DNA of 53,564 nucleotides from Pseudofrankia coriaricola (GCF_001854805.1 NZ_MBLO01000228.1:46703-100266), one strand, 5' to 3'; shown: positions 33,368 to 42,763, counted from the first letter of the stretch. Numbers and translations are program-made. The notes: a model not told the origin generated them from the sequence alone.

Positions 33368-35086
33368 TCAGGGACGGGCGAGTTCCGCCTCGATCAGGCG
33401 GTGAGAGCGCGCGGCCGGTGGAGCGGTACGGACGGCGAGCTCGAAGATCGCGATACTGAAGGCGATGACGACGGCGAGGTCGACCCAGAAAGGGATGACG
33501 GCGAGACCGCCGCCGAACTGGCCGAGCCAGGAGATGACGGTCAGGCCACCCAGCCACGGCACCAGCCACAGCGCCGAGCGCCATTCCAGCGCGGGCCAGC
33601 GTCCCGCTGGCTGGGTTGCCCGGTAGCCGGCGAAGACCACGAGCCCGGCGACGATGCCCATGGCCAGCTTCTGGTCGTTCTCCCACCCGGCCCAGTAGAC
33701 GATCAGGTTCGACGTGGCGAACGCGACCCGGGACAGCACGGCGGCCATCGGCAGCCGATAGGGGCGTGGCCGGTCGGCGTCGGCGCGACGCAGCACCATC
33801 AGGGCGACCGGCGCGAACGCATAGGTCAGGAACGTCGCCGAGCTGATCAGCGTCACCAGCTGCTGCCAGCCCGGGAACGGCAGGAACATCACCAGTCCGA
33901 TGCCATACGCGAGCAGGATGGCCACCACCGGGGTGCCGCGGCGGTCCAGCCGGGTCAGGCCGCCCGGAAGATAGCCGGCCCGGCCAAGCGAGTACGCCAG
34001 CCGGGCCGAGGTGCCTACATAGATCAGCGCCGTACCGCCGGGAGAGACCACCGCGTCGATGTAGAGCAGCACGGCCAGCCAGGTGAGCCCAAGCCCGGTC
34101 GCGATCGTCGCGTAGGGCCCGTAGTCACCTTCGCCGACCGGATGCCCCCAGCCCCCCGCGATCCACGCCGGGTCGAGCGCCCCCAGGAAGGCGACCGCGA
34201 GCGCGAGGTAGACCGCCGTACCGAGCAGCGTCGCCAGGATCACGGCGCGCGGGATGTCGCGGCCCGGGTTGCGCGCCTCGCCGCCCATCTGGACGGCCTG
34301 CTCGAAGCCCTGCAGCGCGAACACGACGCCGGCCGGCAGCGCCGCGAAGATCCCATGCACGCCGAACGGGGCGAACCCGCCACCCGCGTGGAAGTTCCCC
34401 GGCGTGAAGGCGACGGCCAGCAGCGTGGCGACGGCCACCACCGGGATCAGGAACTTCCAGACGACCGTGACGGCGTTCGTGTCCGCGAGCCGCCGCACGC
34501 CCAGGACGTTGATGACCGTGCACAGCCCGAGCGCGGCGGCCCCGAGCGCCAGGCCCGGGCCGGTGAGGGTGCCGCCCGGGCTGACGAGCCCCGGCCAGAC
34601 GTTGTTCAGGTAGGACAGCGCCGCCTCGGCCTCGATCGGCGCGAGGGCCACGGCCTGGATCCAGGCGAGCCACCCCGCGACGAACCCGGCGAGCGGGCCG
34701 AGCGCCAGCTGGCTGTAACGCGCGCTGCCGCCGGCGACCGGATAGGCGGCGCCCAGCTCGGCGTGCACCAGCGCCAGGCCGGTGATCAGGATGCCGGCCA
34801 GCACCCAGGCGACCAGCGACGCGGGGCCGGCGACCCGGGCGGCCGTCAGCGCGCCCAGCAGCCAGCCGGAGCCGATGATCGACCCGAGCGAGACGAACGT
34901 CAGCCCGAGCAGGCCCAGGTGCGGCGTCATCTTCCCGGCCCGCGGCGGCACAGCCCTTGGCGGCATAGCCCTTGGCGGCACAGCCCTTGGCGGCACAGCC
35001 TCCGGGTCCTGATCTGACGAGCCGAGGCGCGAAGTCAGCTGGTCCGGGCCTGACGGCCGCGGCAGCTCGATTTCGCCGCGCCGCAT
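33368..35086 (-). CDS. APC-superfamily amino acid/amine permease
   Basis: The 572-aa protein begins at ATG 35086 after GGGAGA. A 50-residue polar head contains a PPRAV/M tandem repeat. Twelve or more membrane helices follow, opening with LGLLGLTFVSLGSIIGSGWL, whose GSIIGSG is the TM1 substrate loop of APC permeases. Other marks are GIFAALPAGVVFALQGFEQA and GGEARNPGRDIPRAVI. It is an inner-membrane importer of an amino acid or amine. It lies just upstream of and co-oriented with tmpAB (292 bp gap), so it could supply a betaine-like or amino-phosphonate substrate, but that is a guess. Confidence 0.88.
   Translation of the reverse strand: MRRGEIELPRPSGPDQLTSRLGSSDQDPEAVPPRAVPPRAMPPRAVPPRAGKMTPHLGLLGLTFVSLGSIIGSGWLLGALTAARVAGPASLVAWVLAGILITGLALVHAELGAAYPVAGGSARYSQLALGPLAGFVAGWLAWIQAVALAPIEAEAALSYLNNVWPGLVSPGGTLTGPGLALGAAALGLCTVINVLGVRRLADTNAVTVVWKFLIPVVAVATLLAVAFTPGNFHAGGGFAPFGVHGIFAALPAGVVFALQGFEQAVQMGGEARNPGRDIPRAVILATLLGTAVYLALAVAFLGALDPAWIAGGWGHPVGEGDYGPYATIATGLGLTWLAVLLYIDAVVSPGGTALIYVGTSARLAYSLGRAGYLPGGLTRLDRRGTPVVAILLAYGIGLVMFLPFPGWQQLVTLISSATFLTYAFAPVALMVLRRADADRPRPYRLPMAAVLSRVAFATSNLIVYWAGWENDQKLAMGIVAGLVVFAGYRATQPAGRWPALEWRSALWLVPWLGGLTVISWLGQFGGGLAVIPFWVDLAVVIAFSIAIFELAVRTAPPAARSHRLIEAELARP
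34941..35000 (-). repeat. Four tandem 15-bp units inside the APC gene
   Basis: The unit CTTGGCGGCACAGCC occurs at 34956, 34971 and 34986, with a diverged first copy at 34941; the 34956 copy has one substitution. The units are in frame and encode repeated Ala-Val/Met-Pro-Pro-Arg in the polar N-terminal head of the permease. Copy number could vary between strains. Confidence 0.85.
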
Positions 35087-35370
35087 GGCCGGTTGTCTCC
35101 CGTAAATGGCCGACCGCCCCCCACTTTCCAGATATCGCGACCACCGAAGAACACACACCAGGAAGCCCGTCGCCCAGTGTCCGGCGAACGGGCGCAGGCC
35201 GCCCGCCGGAGTGTGTCCGAACGTCGCATCGACGCCAGACCCATGGCTCGACCCTGCATTGCCGCCCACAAAGCGCCGGAGAACCGGAGAACCCTGGAAC
35301 CGCGAGATGATTTCCCGGAAAATGCTTCTCGCTCGCCCCGAGGAGTGCCTTTTGACAACCAGGAAACCGC

Positions 35371-36972
35371 ATGACAGGACCATCCTCGTCCGGAAGAATG
35401 CCCCGCATGCTGCTGACCCTGACCACGACCGCGCGTCCCGCGACCGATCTCGGGTTCCTGCTGCACAAGCACCCCGACCGGGCGCAGCGGTTCGACACGG
35501 CGGCGGGCGGCGCCCATGTCTTCTACCCCGAGGCGGCCGAGGAGCGTTGTACGGCGGCGCTGCTGCTCGACATCGACCCCGTCGGCCTGGTCCGGGGCAA
35601 GGGCCCGGGCGGCCGCGGCGGGGCCCCGGAGGCCCACTACGTCGACGACCGGCCGTACGCGGCCTCCAGCCTGCTCGCGGTCGCGATGGCGGCCGTCTTC
35701 TCCACGGCGATGGCCGGGATCTGCAAGGCCAGGCCGGAGCTGGCCGCGACGCCGATCCCCCTGGAGATCCACGTCCCGGCGCTCCCCTGCCGGCGCGGCG
35801 GGGCGCCCCTGGTCGAGCGCCTGTTCGCGCCGCTCGGCTGGCGGGTAGCCGCTGTCCCCGCCCCGCTCGACCCGCTGTTCCCGGAGTGGGGCACGGCCGC
35901 GCACCACGACGTGACACTCACCGGGACGGTCCGGCTGGCCGACGCGCTCACCCAGCTCTACGTCCTGCTGCCAGTCCTCGACGACGGCAAGCACTACTAC
36001 GTCGGCCGCGACGAGATCGACAAGCTGGTGCGCGAGGGCGCGAGCTGGCTGCCGGGCCATCCGGAGCGCCAGCTCATCGCCCGCCGCTACCTCGCCCACC
36101 GGGCCGGCCTCGCCTCGGCCGCGCTGTCCCGCCTCGGCGGCGTCGAGGACATCCCCGACGAGGATGTCTCCACCGGCTTCGAACCGGACCTGCTCGCCTC
36201 GGAGACCGAGACCGAGGCCGAGGCGGAGGCGGAGGCCGAGGCCGCCGGCACGACCGGCTCTGAGCCGTCGCCGCAGGCGCGGGACGCGCCGCGGGAGTCA
36301 CCCGACGGAACGGAGCGAGCGGCCGGGACGGCCGCGGCAGAGACACAGTCGCGCCCGCCGTCGCTGGCGGCGCTGCGGCGGCAGGCGATCCTCGACGTGC
36401 TGCGGGCCGCCGGCGCGCGCAGCGTCGCCGACCTCGGCTGCGGCGACGGGAAGCTCGTCGGGGACCTGCTCGCCGACCCGCGTTTCGCCGAGATCGTGGC
36501 GGTCGACGTCTCGCACCGCGCGCTCGAGCTGGCCGCCCGCCGGCTGCGGGCCGACCGGCTGCCCGACCGGGTGCGGGCGCGGCTGCGGTTCGTCGCGTCG
36601 TCGCTGACGTACCGGGACGCCAGGATCGCGGGCCTCGACGCGGCCGTGCTCAGCGAGGTCGTCGAGCACGTCGACCCGCCGCGGCTGCCCGCGCTCGCCG
36701 CCGCCGTCCTCGGCGAGGCCCGGCCGCGGCTCGTCGTGATCACCACGCCGAACGTCGAGTACAACGTCCGCTACGAGGGGCTGGCACCGGGCGCGCCGCG
36801 CCACCGCGACCATCGGTTCGAGTGGACGAGGGACGAGTTCGCCGCCTGGGTCAAGGACCTCGCCGCCCATTACCCCTACACCGCCCGCCTCGGCGGGGTC
36901 GGCGCCGCGGACCCGGAACTCGGCGCGCCCACCCAGCTGGCCGTACTGGACAGGATCGGTGACGCGCGATGA
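35371..36972 (+). CDS. hen1: Hen1 3'-terminal RNA ribose 2'-O-methyltransferase
   Basis: Bacterial Hen1 methylates the 2'-OH of the 3' end of cleaved RNA before Pnkp reseals it. The 533-aa protein has the N-terminal ligase-activating domain (residues 10-265: MLLTLTTTARPATDLGFLLH, KHYYVGRDEIDKLVREGASW), a Glu/Ala-rich linker, and a C-terminal methyltransferase. The SAM site is VADLGCGDGKLVGDLL and the metal motif is SEVVEHV (Glu-x2-Glu-His), with the further His in RHRDHRFEW. ATG 35371 has AGGAAA upstream, but most homologues begin at the MLLTL Met (35407). It overlaps pnkp by 4 bp. Confidence 0.93.
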   Translation: MTGPSSSGRMPRMLLTLTTTARPATDLGFLLHKHPDRAQRFDTAAGGAHVFYPEAAEERCTAALLLDIDPVGLVRGKGPGGRGGAPEAHYVDDRPYAASSLLAVAMAAVFSTAMAGICKARPELAATPIPLEIHVPALPCRRGGAPLVERLFAPLGWRVAAVPAPLDPLFPEWGTAAHHDVTLTGTVRLADALTQLYVLLPVLDDGKHYYVGRDEIDKLVREGASWLPGHPERQLIARRYLAHRAGLASAALSRLGGVEDIPDEDVSTGFEPDLLASETETEAEAEAEAEAAGTTGSEPSPQARDAPRESPDGTERAAGTAAAETQSRPPSLAALRRQAILDVLRAAGARSVADLGCGDGKLVGDLLADPRFAEIVAVDVSHRALELAARRLRADRLPDRVRARLRFVASSLTYRDARIAGLDAAVLSEVVEHVDPPRLPALAAAVLGEARPRLVVITTPNVEYNVRYEGLAPGAPRHRDHRFEWTRDEFAAWVKDLAAHYPYTARLGGVGAADPELGAPTQLAVLDRIGDAR

Positions 36973-39653
36973 CCCACACACCGACCGAGGAACCGGTTGT
37001 GATCGCGATTCCCGAGATCTGCCTCGTCGTGCTCGTCGGCGCGTCCGGCTCGGGAAAGTCGACGTTCGCCCGTACCCGTTTCCAGCCGACGCAGGTGCTC
37101 TCGTCGGACTTCTGCCGCGGGCTGGTCGCGGACGACGAGAACGACCAGTCCGCGTCCGGCGACGCCTTCGACGTGCTGCACTACATCGCCGGGAAGCGGC
37201 TCGCCGCGGGCCGGCTCACCGTCGTCGACGCGACGAACGTCCAGCGGCACGCCCGCCAGTCCCTCGTCGAGCTGGCACGCGAGCACGACGTGCTGCCGGT
37301 GGCGATCGTGCTCGACCTGCCCGAGCGGGTCTGCCTGGAGCGCAACGCCACCCGCCCCGACCGCGACTTCGGCCCGCACGTGATCCGGCGCCAGCGCGCC
37401 GACCTGCGCCAGTCGCTGCGCGGCCTTGCCCGGGAGGGCTTCCGCCACGTCCGCGTGCTGCGCTCGGAGGCCGAGGTGTCGGCGGCGGCCATCACCTATA
37501 CCAAGCTGTTCAGCGACCTGCGGCACGAGACCGGCCCGTTCGACGTGATCGGCGACGTCCATGGCTGCCGCGCCGAGCTCGAGACGCTGCTCGTCGGCCT
37601 CGGGTACAAGCTGCGCCACGACGAGGCCGGCCGCCCGTCCGGCGCGCGCCACCCGGCGGGGCGGCGCGTGGTGTTCGTCGGCGACCTGGTCGACCGCGGG
37701 CCGGACACGCCTGGCGTGCTGCGCCTCGCGATGGGCATGGTCGCCGACGGCACCGCCTTCGTCGTGTGCGGCAACCACGAGAACAAGCTGGTTCGCGCGC
37801 TGCGCGGGAAGAAGGTGACGGTCTCGCACGGGCTCGCCGAGTCGCTCGCGCAGCTCGACGCCGAGAGCGCCGAGTTCCGCGACCAGGCCACGCAGTTCTG
37901 CGACGGGCTCGTCGCGCATTACGTCCTCGACGGCGGACGGCTGATCGTCGCGCACGCCGGGCTCAAGGAGGCTTACCACGGCCGCGCGTCGGCCCGCGTC
38001 CGCTCGTTCGCGCTGTACGGGGACACCACCGGCGAGACCGACGAGTACGGCCTGCCGGTGCGCTACCCGTGGGCGAACGAGTACCGCGGCACGGCAACCG
38101 TCCTCTACGGCCACACTCCCGTGCCCGAGCCGGAATGGGTGAACAACACCCTCTGCCTGGACACCGGCTGTGTCTTCGGCGGCCGGCTGACCGCGCTGCG
38201 CTACCCGGAACGAGAGCTGGTCTCGGTCCCGGCCGGCCGCGTCTACTTCGAGCCCGCCCGCCCGCTCGCCGAGCCCACCCCAGTGACCGGCCCGGCCGTC
38301 GCGGACCTGGCGTCCGCCGACGCGCTGCTGGCGACGCTGTCACCCGTCGCCGTCGACCCGCTCGCGAACGCCGGGCACCGGGAAGGCGACCTGCTGGACG
38401 TCGCCGACGTGCTCGGCCGGCGGGTGGTCGAGACGCGGCATGGCGGGCGGGTGGGGATCCAGGCGGAGAACGCGCTGGCCGCGCTGGAGGTGATGAGCCG
38501 GTTCGCGGTCGACCCGCGCTGGCTGGTCTACCTGCCTCCGACGATGAGCCCGCCGCCCACGTCCACGCTGCCCGGCTACCTGGAGCACCCGGTCGAGGCG
38601 TTCGAGGCCTACCGAGCCGACGGCGTCGACGAGCTGCTGTGCGAGGAGAAGCACATGGGGTCGCGCGCGGTCGCGGTCGTCTGCCGGGACGCGGATGTCG
38701 CGGCGGCCCGGTTCGGCGCGACCGACGGGACCACCGGCGCGGTGGTCACCCGCACGGGCCGGCCGTTCTTCTCCCCCGGGCTGGCCGAGGAACTGCTCGG
38801 CCGGCTGCGGGCCGCCGTGGCGGAGGCCGGGCTGTGGGACGAGCTGGGTGCCGACTGGCTGGTGCTCGACACGGAGATCATGCCGTGGAGCGCCAAGGCC
38901 AGCGAGCTGCTGTCCCGGCAGTACGCGGCGGCGGGGGCCGCCGCCCGGGGCGCCCTGCCGGCCGCGGTCTCGGCCCTCGCGGCGACCGCCGCGCGCGGGA
39001 TCGACGTCGCGGGCCTGCTGGCCAAGACCCAGGACCGGCTCGACAACGCGGCGGCGTTCACGCGCGCCTACCGGCGCTACTGCTGGGCGGTCGACGGCCT
39101 GGCCGGCGTGAGGATCGCGCCGTTCATGCTGCTCGCCGGCGGTCCGGCGAGCCGGGCCGCGGCCGGGACGACGTACGTCGACCGGCCGCATGACTGGCAC
39201 CTGGCGGTCGCCGACCGCCTGGCCGCGGCCGGCGGCGACCTCGTCACGACCACCCGGCGGGTCCCGGTGCGGGTGAGCGACCCGGCGTCGGTCGCTCTCG
39301 CCGTTGCCTGGTGGGAGGAGCTGACGTCCGAACAGGCTGGCGGCGAGGGGATGGTCGTGAAGCCCGCGGCCGGGCTGGCTCGCGGCCGGCGCGGCCTCGT
39401 CCAGCCGGGTGTCAAGGTCCGTGGCCGGGAGTACCTGCGGATCATCTACGGCCCGGACTACCTGCGCCCCGAGCATCTCGACCGCCTGCGCTCCCGTGGC
39501 CTCGGCCGCAAGCGCTCGCTGGCCTTCCGCGAGTACGCCCTGGGCCTGGAGGCACTGGAACGCGCCGCCGCCGGCGAGCCCCTCTGGCGCGTCCACGAAT
39601 GCGTCTTCGCCGTCCTCGCGCTCGAGTCCGAGCCGGTCGACCCCCGGCTGTGA
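36969..39653 (+). CDS. pnkp: Polynucleotide kinase-phosphatase-ligase (Pnkp) of the Hen1 RNA-repair system
   Basis: The 894-aa protein has three catalytic modules. An N-terminal kinase has its P-loop at residues 24-32 (GASGSGKST). A metallophosphoesterase follows, with GDVHGC (195-200), GDLVDRGPD (238-246) and GNHE (268-271). The C-terminal adenylyltransferase/ligase has EEKHMGSRA with nucleophile Lys561 and the later VKPAAG motif. It heals the 5'-OH and 2',3'-cyclic ends of cut RNA such as tRNA and seals them with Hen1. The start overlaps the hen1 stop (ATGA), so the two are coupled. All key motifs are intact, so the system looks functional. Confidence 0.95.
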   Translation: MTHTPTEEPVVIAIPEICLVVLVGASGSGKSTFARTRFQPTQVLSSDFCRGLVADDENDQSASGDAFDVLHYIAGKRLAAGRLTVVDATNVQRHARQSLVELAREHDVLPVAIVLDLPERVCLERNATRPDRDFGPHVIRRQRADLRQSLRGLAREGFRHVRVLRSEAEVSAAAITYTKLFSDLRHETGPFDVIGDVHGCRAELETLLVGLGYKLRHDEAGRPSGARHPAGRRVVFVGDLVDRGPDTPGVLRLAMGMVADGTAFVVCGNHENKLVRALRGKKVTVSHGLAESLAQLDAESAEFRDQATQFCDGLVAHYVLDGGRLIVAHAGLKEAYHGRASARVRSFALYGDTTGETDEYGLPVRYPWANEYRGTATVLYGHTPVPEPEWVNNTLCLDTGCVFGGRLTALRYPERELVSVPAGRVYFEPARPLAEPTPVTGPAVADLASADALLATLSPVAVDPLANAGHREGDLLDVADVLGRRVVETRHGGRVGIQAENALAALEVMSRFAVDPRWLVYLPPTMSPPPTSTLPGYLEHPVEAFEAYRADGVDELLCEEKHMGSRAVAVVCRDADVAAARFGATDGTTGAVVTRTGRPFFSPGLAEELLGRLRAAVAEAGLWDELGADWLVLDTEIMPWSAKASELLSRQYAAAGAAARGALPAAVSALAATAARGIDVAGLLAKTQDRLDNAAAFTRAYRRYCWAVDGLAGVRIAPFMLLAGGPASRAAAGTTYVDRPHDWHLAVADRLAAAGGDLVTTTRRVPVRVSDPASVALAVAWWEELTSEQAGGEGMVVKPAAGLARGRRGLVQPGVKVRGREYLRIIYGPDYLRPEHLDRLRSRGLGRKRSLAFREYALGLEALERAAAGEPLWRVHECVFAVLALESEPVDPRL

Positions 39654-39663
39654 CCCCCCGCCG

Positions 39664-40461
39664 CTACAGCGGCTCGGGGGGGATGGCCTCGTACCGCCGG
39701 ACCAGCGCGCGCGTGAAGGGGTGGTCGCCAGGCCAGCGGACGTCGTCGATCGCCGCGACCGGACGGACGCCGGTCGCGGCGTTGGTGGCGAACGCCCCGT
39801 CCAGGTGGGGCAGGTCGGCGAGCGTGACGGCGGTCGTCGTCGCGTCCGCGCCGAGCTCCTGGTCGATGAGCCGCATCGTGACGCCTGGCAGGCATTCGGC
39901 GCTGGGCCACAGCACGCGGCCGCCGGTCACGAACCCGAGGTTGGACGTCGTGGCCTCGGACAGGACGCCGCCGGCGTCGGTGAACACCGCGTCGTCGTAG
40001 CCGGCGCGCTGGGCGGCCCGCCGCAGGCGCAGCGCGCCGAACAGCCCGACGTGCTTGACCTCGGGCAGGTCTCGCCGGTAGCACGCCGACCGCAGGCGCA
40101 GCCCGGGCGGCGCCGCCGCCGCGGCGGCCGGCCGGGGCGCGGGTCGGGTGGTGACGAGGAGGCGCGGGACAGCGTCGGCGCCGAGGCGGCCGAGCCGCAG
40201 GTCCGGGTCAAAGACGGTGACGCGGACGACGACCGGCGCCGTCGTGCCGGCCATGGCGCGGCGGATCAGGTGACGCACCCGGTCGGGGTCCAGCTCGGCG
40301 TCGAACAGCTGGCGGCAGTCGCGTACCAGGCGCTCCAGGTGCAGCGACAGTCCCCGCACCCGCCCGTCCGCCACCTCCATCGAGGTGAAGTGCCCGTAGT
40401 TGACGAGCGCGAGCGCCTCGAGCTGGTCGACGTCGATCGCGACGCCGTCGAGCTCCGCCAT
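39664..40461 (-). CDS. Class IV PLP-dependent aminotransferase or lyase
   Basis: The 265-aa protein has the fold type IV pattern. The N-terminal VNYGHFTSMEVADGRVRGL is followed by LHLERLVRDC. The PLP lysine is in DLPEVKHVGLFGALRLRRAA, and DDAVFTDAGGVLSEATTSNL is the cofactor phosphate/substrate motif. The C-terminal strand FATNAATGVRPVAAID completes it. PabC (aminodeoxychorismate lyase), D-amino-acid and branched-chain aminotransferases share these traits; sequence by eye does not separate them. The gene converges with pnkp (10 bp between stops). Confidence 0.82.
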   Translation of the reverse strand: MAELDGVAIDVDQLEALALVNYGHFTSMEVADGRVRGLSLHLERLVRDCRQLFDAELDPDRVRHLIRRAMAGTTAPVVVRVTVFDPDLRLGRLGADAVPRLLVTTRPAPRPAAAAAAPPGLRLRSACYRRDLPEVKHVGLFGALRLRRAAQRAGYDDAVFTDAGGVLSEATTSNLGFVTGGRVLWPSAECLPGVTMRLIDQELGADATTTAVTLADLPHLDGAFATNAATGVRPVAAIDDVRWPGDHPFTRALVRRYEAIPPEPL

Positions 40462-40556
40462 GCCGCCCAGTGTGGCATCCGGCCACCTGGGCCGACCTGG
40501 CCGGCGAGATCAGAGCACCTCCTCTGGCATCCCGGCCGCCCGCGGCCGAGCGCGGG

Positions 40557-40589
40557 CGACGGCCCCCGAGCAGTGCTCGGGGGCCGTCG
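40557..40589 (-). terminator. Strong hairpin terminator downstream of the phosphoesterase gene
   Basis: CGACGGCCCCCGAGCA (40557-40572) pairs perfectly with its complement (40574-40589), a stem of up to 16 bp. It lies 53 nt past the minus-strand stop codon at 40642. There is no long T-run. The hairpin separates the phosphoesterase from the aminotransferase gene. Confidence 0.75.
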
Positions 40590-40641
40590 TGAGATCTCCT
40601 ACCCGGAGCCAGCTTTCACCCCCCGGGCAGGCGGCGCGACC

Positions 40642-42276
40642 TCAGTAGTGAAGGTTGCCGCGTGCGGCCTTGATCGACCCATCCGTGTTGAGGATGAGCC
40701 AACGCGGGTCGGGGTCGTGGAAGTCGAACAGCCTGCCCAGGCTGCCCGCGCGCGTGTCGAACGAGCCGTCGCCGACGCGGCCGAGCGACCAGTTGTCCTC
40801 GACGAACTTCAGGATCGAGGCCTGCTCCGTGTACGAGTGGTCGACGTAGTTCGCCTTCGCGAACGGCGAAATCACCAGCAGGGGCAGGCGCTGGCTGGGT
40901 CCGCACCGGTCCTGGTAGCCCTTCGCGACGCCGGCCTTCGCCACCGCGCCGGTGCAGATCGCGGAGTCGTTGGCGGTGTCGGACGAGCCGTTCAGGATGG
41001 TCGGCGCGACGTGGTCGTACCAGCCGTCCGAGTCGTCGTAGGCGATGACGACGGCGGTGTCATGCCAGGCCGGGGAGCTCTGGATGGCGTTGATCTCGGA
41101 GACGAGGAAGTTCTGCTCGTCGGTCGGGTCCGAGTAGCCGGGGTGGCCGTCCTGGTACTCCGAGGCCTTCAGGAGGCTGACGGCCGGCAGGTTGTTCGCC
41201 TTGAGCGCGGCGTCGAAGTCCGTCAGGTCGTAGTTGTGGTTGGCCTGGTCCGTGTGGCCGATCGCTCGGACGGAGGAAGGCGGCAGGTGGTGCGGGTTCG
41301 AGGTGGACTCGTAGTACCCGAAGGGCGAGTGGTGCGGGCTGTAGTCCACCGAGCTGGCGCCGCCGATGTTGGTGTGGGTCGAGCCGCACACGGCGTAGGT
41401 GCCGGGGCCGGCGTACGGGGTGGTCGGCTTGAAGCCGCCCTGGAACCAGCCCCACGTCACGCCCTTGGCGTTCAGCAGGTCGCCGACGTTCTGGCCCGAC
41501 ATCGCGGCGAGCGCGTTTGTCGCCGTGTGGTTCTTGTCGGAGCAGTCGTCGTAGTACGGGTCAGGGTCGTTGATAACCGTGCCGACGCCGTTCGCGTCCG
41601 GGGAGACCACCGTGTACGCGTCGCTGACCTGCGCCCCGGTCGTCGGGTTGTGGGCGGTCACGCCGTGGGTCTGTCCGGCGACCAGGTTGAGCACGCCGGG
41701 AGTCGACGGCCCGAACGTGGTGTCCCACGAGTTGTCGCTCATCGCGAAGTACTGCGCGTAGTTCCACATCGCGGGGACGGTGTTGCCGTCGTAATAGTCC
41801 ATCGTCAGGCCCGGCGCCTTGTACAGGTTGCCGGAGCACGTGTCGACGCTGACGTTCTGGACGAACTTGTCCATCAGGCCGCCGTCGAGTGCCTTCTGCT
41901 CCGCGCCGTACCCGTGGTTCTGGTCGCAGGTGAGCGCCTGGGACGAGCTCAGCCGGGTGGGGGGGTACGTGTTCGGGTTGCTGGTCAGCAGGCCGCTGGA
42001 GACCAGGTTGTTGTTGGCCGGCGTATGGGGCCGGGCCGTGAACTGCGTACCGTCCGTGTTCGCGGCGGTCGGGTACGTGCCGAAGTAGTGGTCGTACGAC
42101 ACGTTCTCATCGAAGATGACCACGACATGCTTGATCGGCGTCGTCGTCGAGCCCGAGTGGTCGGCGGGCGGCGTGGCTGACGACGGCTGCATCTGGAACG
42201 CGGCGATACCGGCCGCCGCGGCGGCCGCGGCGGCAACGGCCAGGCCGGCGCGCCGAAGTCGCGTACTGAGGGTCAC
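40642..42276 (-). CDS. Secreted phosphoesterase (phospholipase C / acid phosphatase superfamily)
   Basis: The 544-aa protein has a signal peptide (RLRRAGLAVAAAAAAAAGIA). The phosphoesterase (PF04185) domain begins IKHVVVIFDENVSYDHYFGT, which carries the metal-binding Asp/Glu-Asn pair. SDNSWDTTFGPSTPGVLNL holds the region of the catalytic Thr/Ser, and IAYDDSDGWYDHVAPT and LPLLVISPFAKANYVDHSYT hold the late metal ligands. Such enzymes release phosphate or diacylglycerol outside the cell and are often phosphate-regulated; I see no convincing PhoP box. The start is ATG 42276. Confidence 0.9.
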   Translation of the reverse strand: MTLSTRLRRAGLAVAAAAAAAAGIAAFQMQPSSATPPADHSGSTTTPIKHVVVIFDENVSYDHYFGTYPTAANTDGTQFTARPHTPANNNLVSSGLLTSNPNTYPPTRLSSSQALTCDQNHGYGAEQKALDGGLMDKFVQNVSVDTCSGNLYKAPGLTMDYYDGNTVPAMWNYAQYFAMSDNSWDTTFGPSTPGVLNLVAGQTHGVTAHNPTTGAQVSDAYTVVSPDANGVGTVINDPDPYYDDCSDKNHTATNALAAMSGQNVGDLLNAKGVTWGWFQGGFKPTTPYAGPGTYAVCGSTHTNIGGASSVDYSPHHSPFGYYESTSNPHHLPPSSVRAIGHTDQANHNYDLTDFDAALKANNLPAVSLLKASEYQDGHPGYSDPTDEQNFLVSEINAIQSSPAWHDTAVVIAYDDSDGWYDHVAPTILNGSSDTANDSAICTGAVAKAGVAKGYQDRCGPSQRLPLLVISPFAKANYVDHSYTEQASILKFVEDNWSLGRVGDGSFDTRAGSLGRLFDFHDPDPRWLILNTDGSIKAARGNLHY

Positions 42277-42763
42277 GCGCTGCTCCTCTCGTCAGGGCTC
42301 CCGGGGCTGCTTCTCCGCGCCGCGGCGATAACTCCGCCCCGCGGTGCCCAGCGGAGCAGATTCGTCCTCTCAGGCGGCCGGGCGGGGCTGAAAAACTAAC
42401 GAGAAAGCGAACGCTGTCCGTCTATCGACACACATCTTCGCGAATGACATCGCTATCTGGCCGCACACACAATTCTTCTACAGCGAAATAGAAGAAAGGG
42501 GCGTCAGAATCGGCGCGAAGGGCGTCCGACGGCGAGCACGGCTTATTTCTACTACAGGTTGGTAGATGAGGCACGCGGCGGCGGGAGGCGAAGCGTCATG
42601 CGGTGAACTCCCGCGGCCAAGCCCGCGCGGCCGGCTGTCGACCCGTGGCCGGCGCACCGGCGGGCCGGGCCAGCAAGCCGACGTGACGTGCCCGCCCGCC
42701 GACGCCACGAGCGCCTGGCCGCGTGACGGGCAGCGCCGGGCGCCGGGCGCCCGGCGCCGGCCG
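42277..42763. promoter_or_regulatory. Intergenic region with AT-rich promoter patch and inverted repeat
   Basis: This 487-bp gap lies upstream of the phosphoesterase gene. 42390-42580 is clearly AT-richer than its surroundings. It holds a perfect inverted repeat TTCTTCTA (42473-42480) / TAGAAGAA (42489-42496) with an 8-bp spacer, and nearby TTTCTACTACAGGTTGGTAG (42546-42565). No coding frame fits. It may be an operator for the phosphoesterase gene, though it is about 200 bp upstream, or a remnant of foreign DNA. Confidence 0.5.

Noticed and set aside
33165-33686. Minus-strand frame ending LDRNVDLVIPAPFPPR
   Set aside because: Most of it overlaps the APC gene in another frame. The tail looks peptide-like but has no start, ribosome site or known family.
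33308-35017. Plus-strand frame of 569 aa
   Set aside because: Antisense to the APC permease; its Arg/Gln/Asp-rich sequence has no recognisable fold.
36210-36250. Glu-Ala repeat in Hen1 as a separate repeat element
   Set aside because: It is a short low-complexity linker inside a normal gene and common in high-GC Hen1 proteins.
39409-42180. Very long plus-strand frame (923 aa)
   Set aside because: Antisense to the aminotransferase and phosphoesterase genes, with Val/Arg-rich composition typical of antisense frames in high-GC DNA.
42277-42480. PhoP box upstream of the secreted phosphoesterase
   Set aside because: No pair of 11-bp direct repeats resembling GTTCACC was found, so phosphate control is unsupported.
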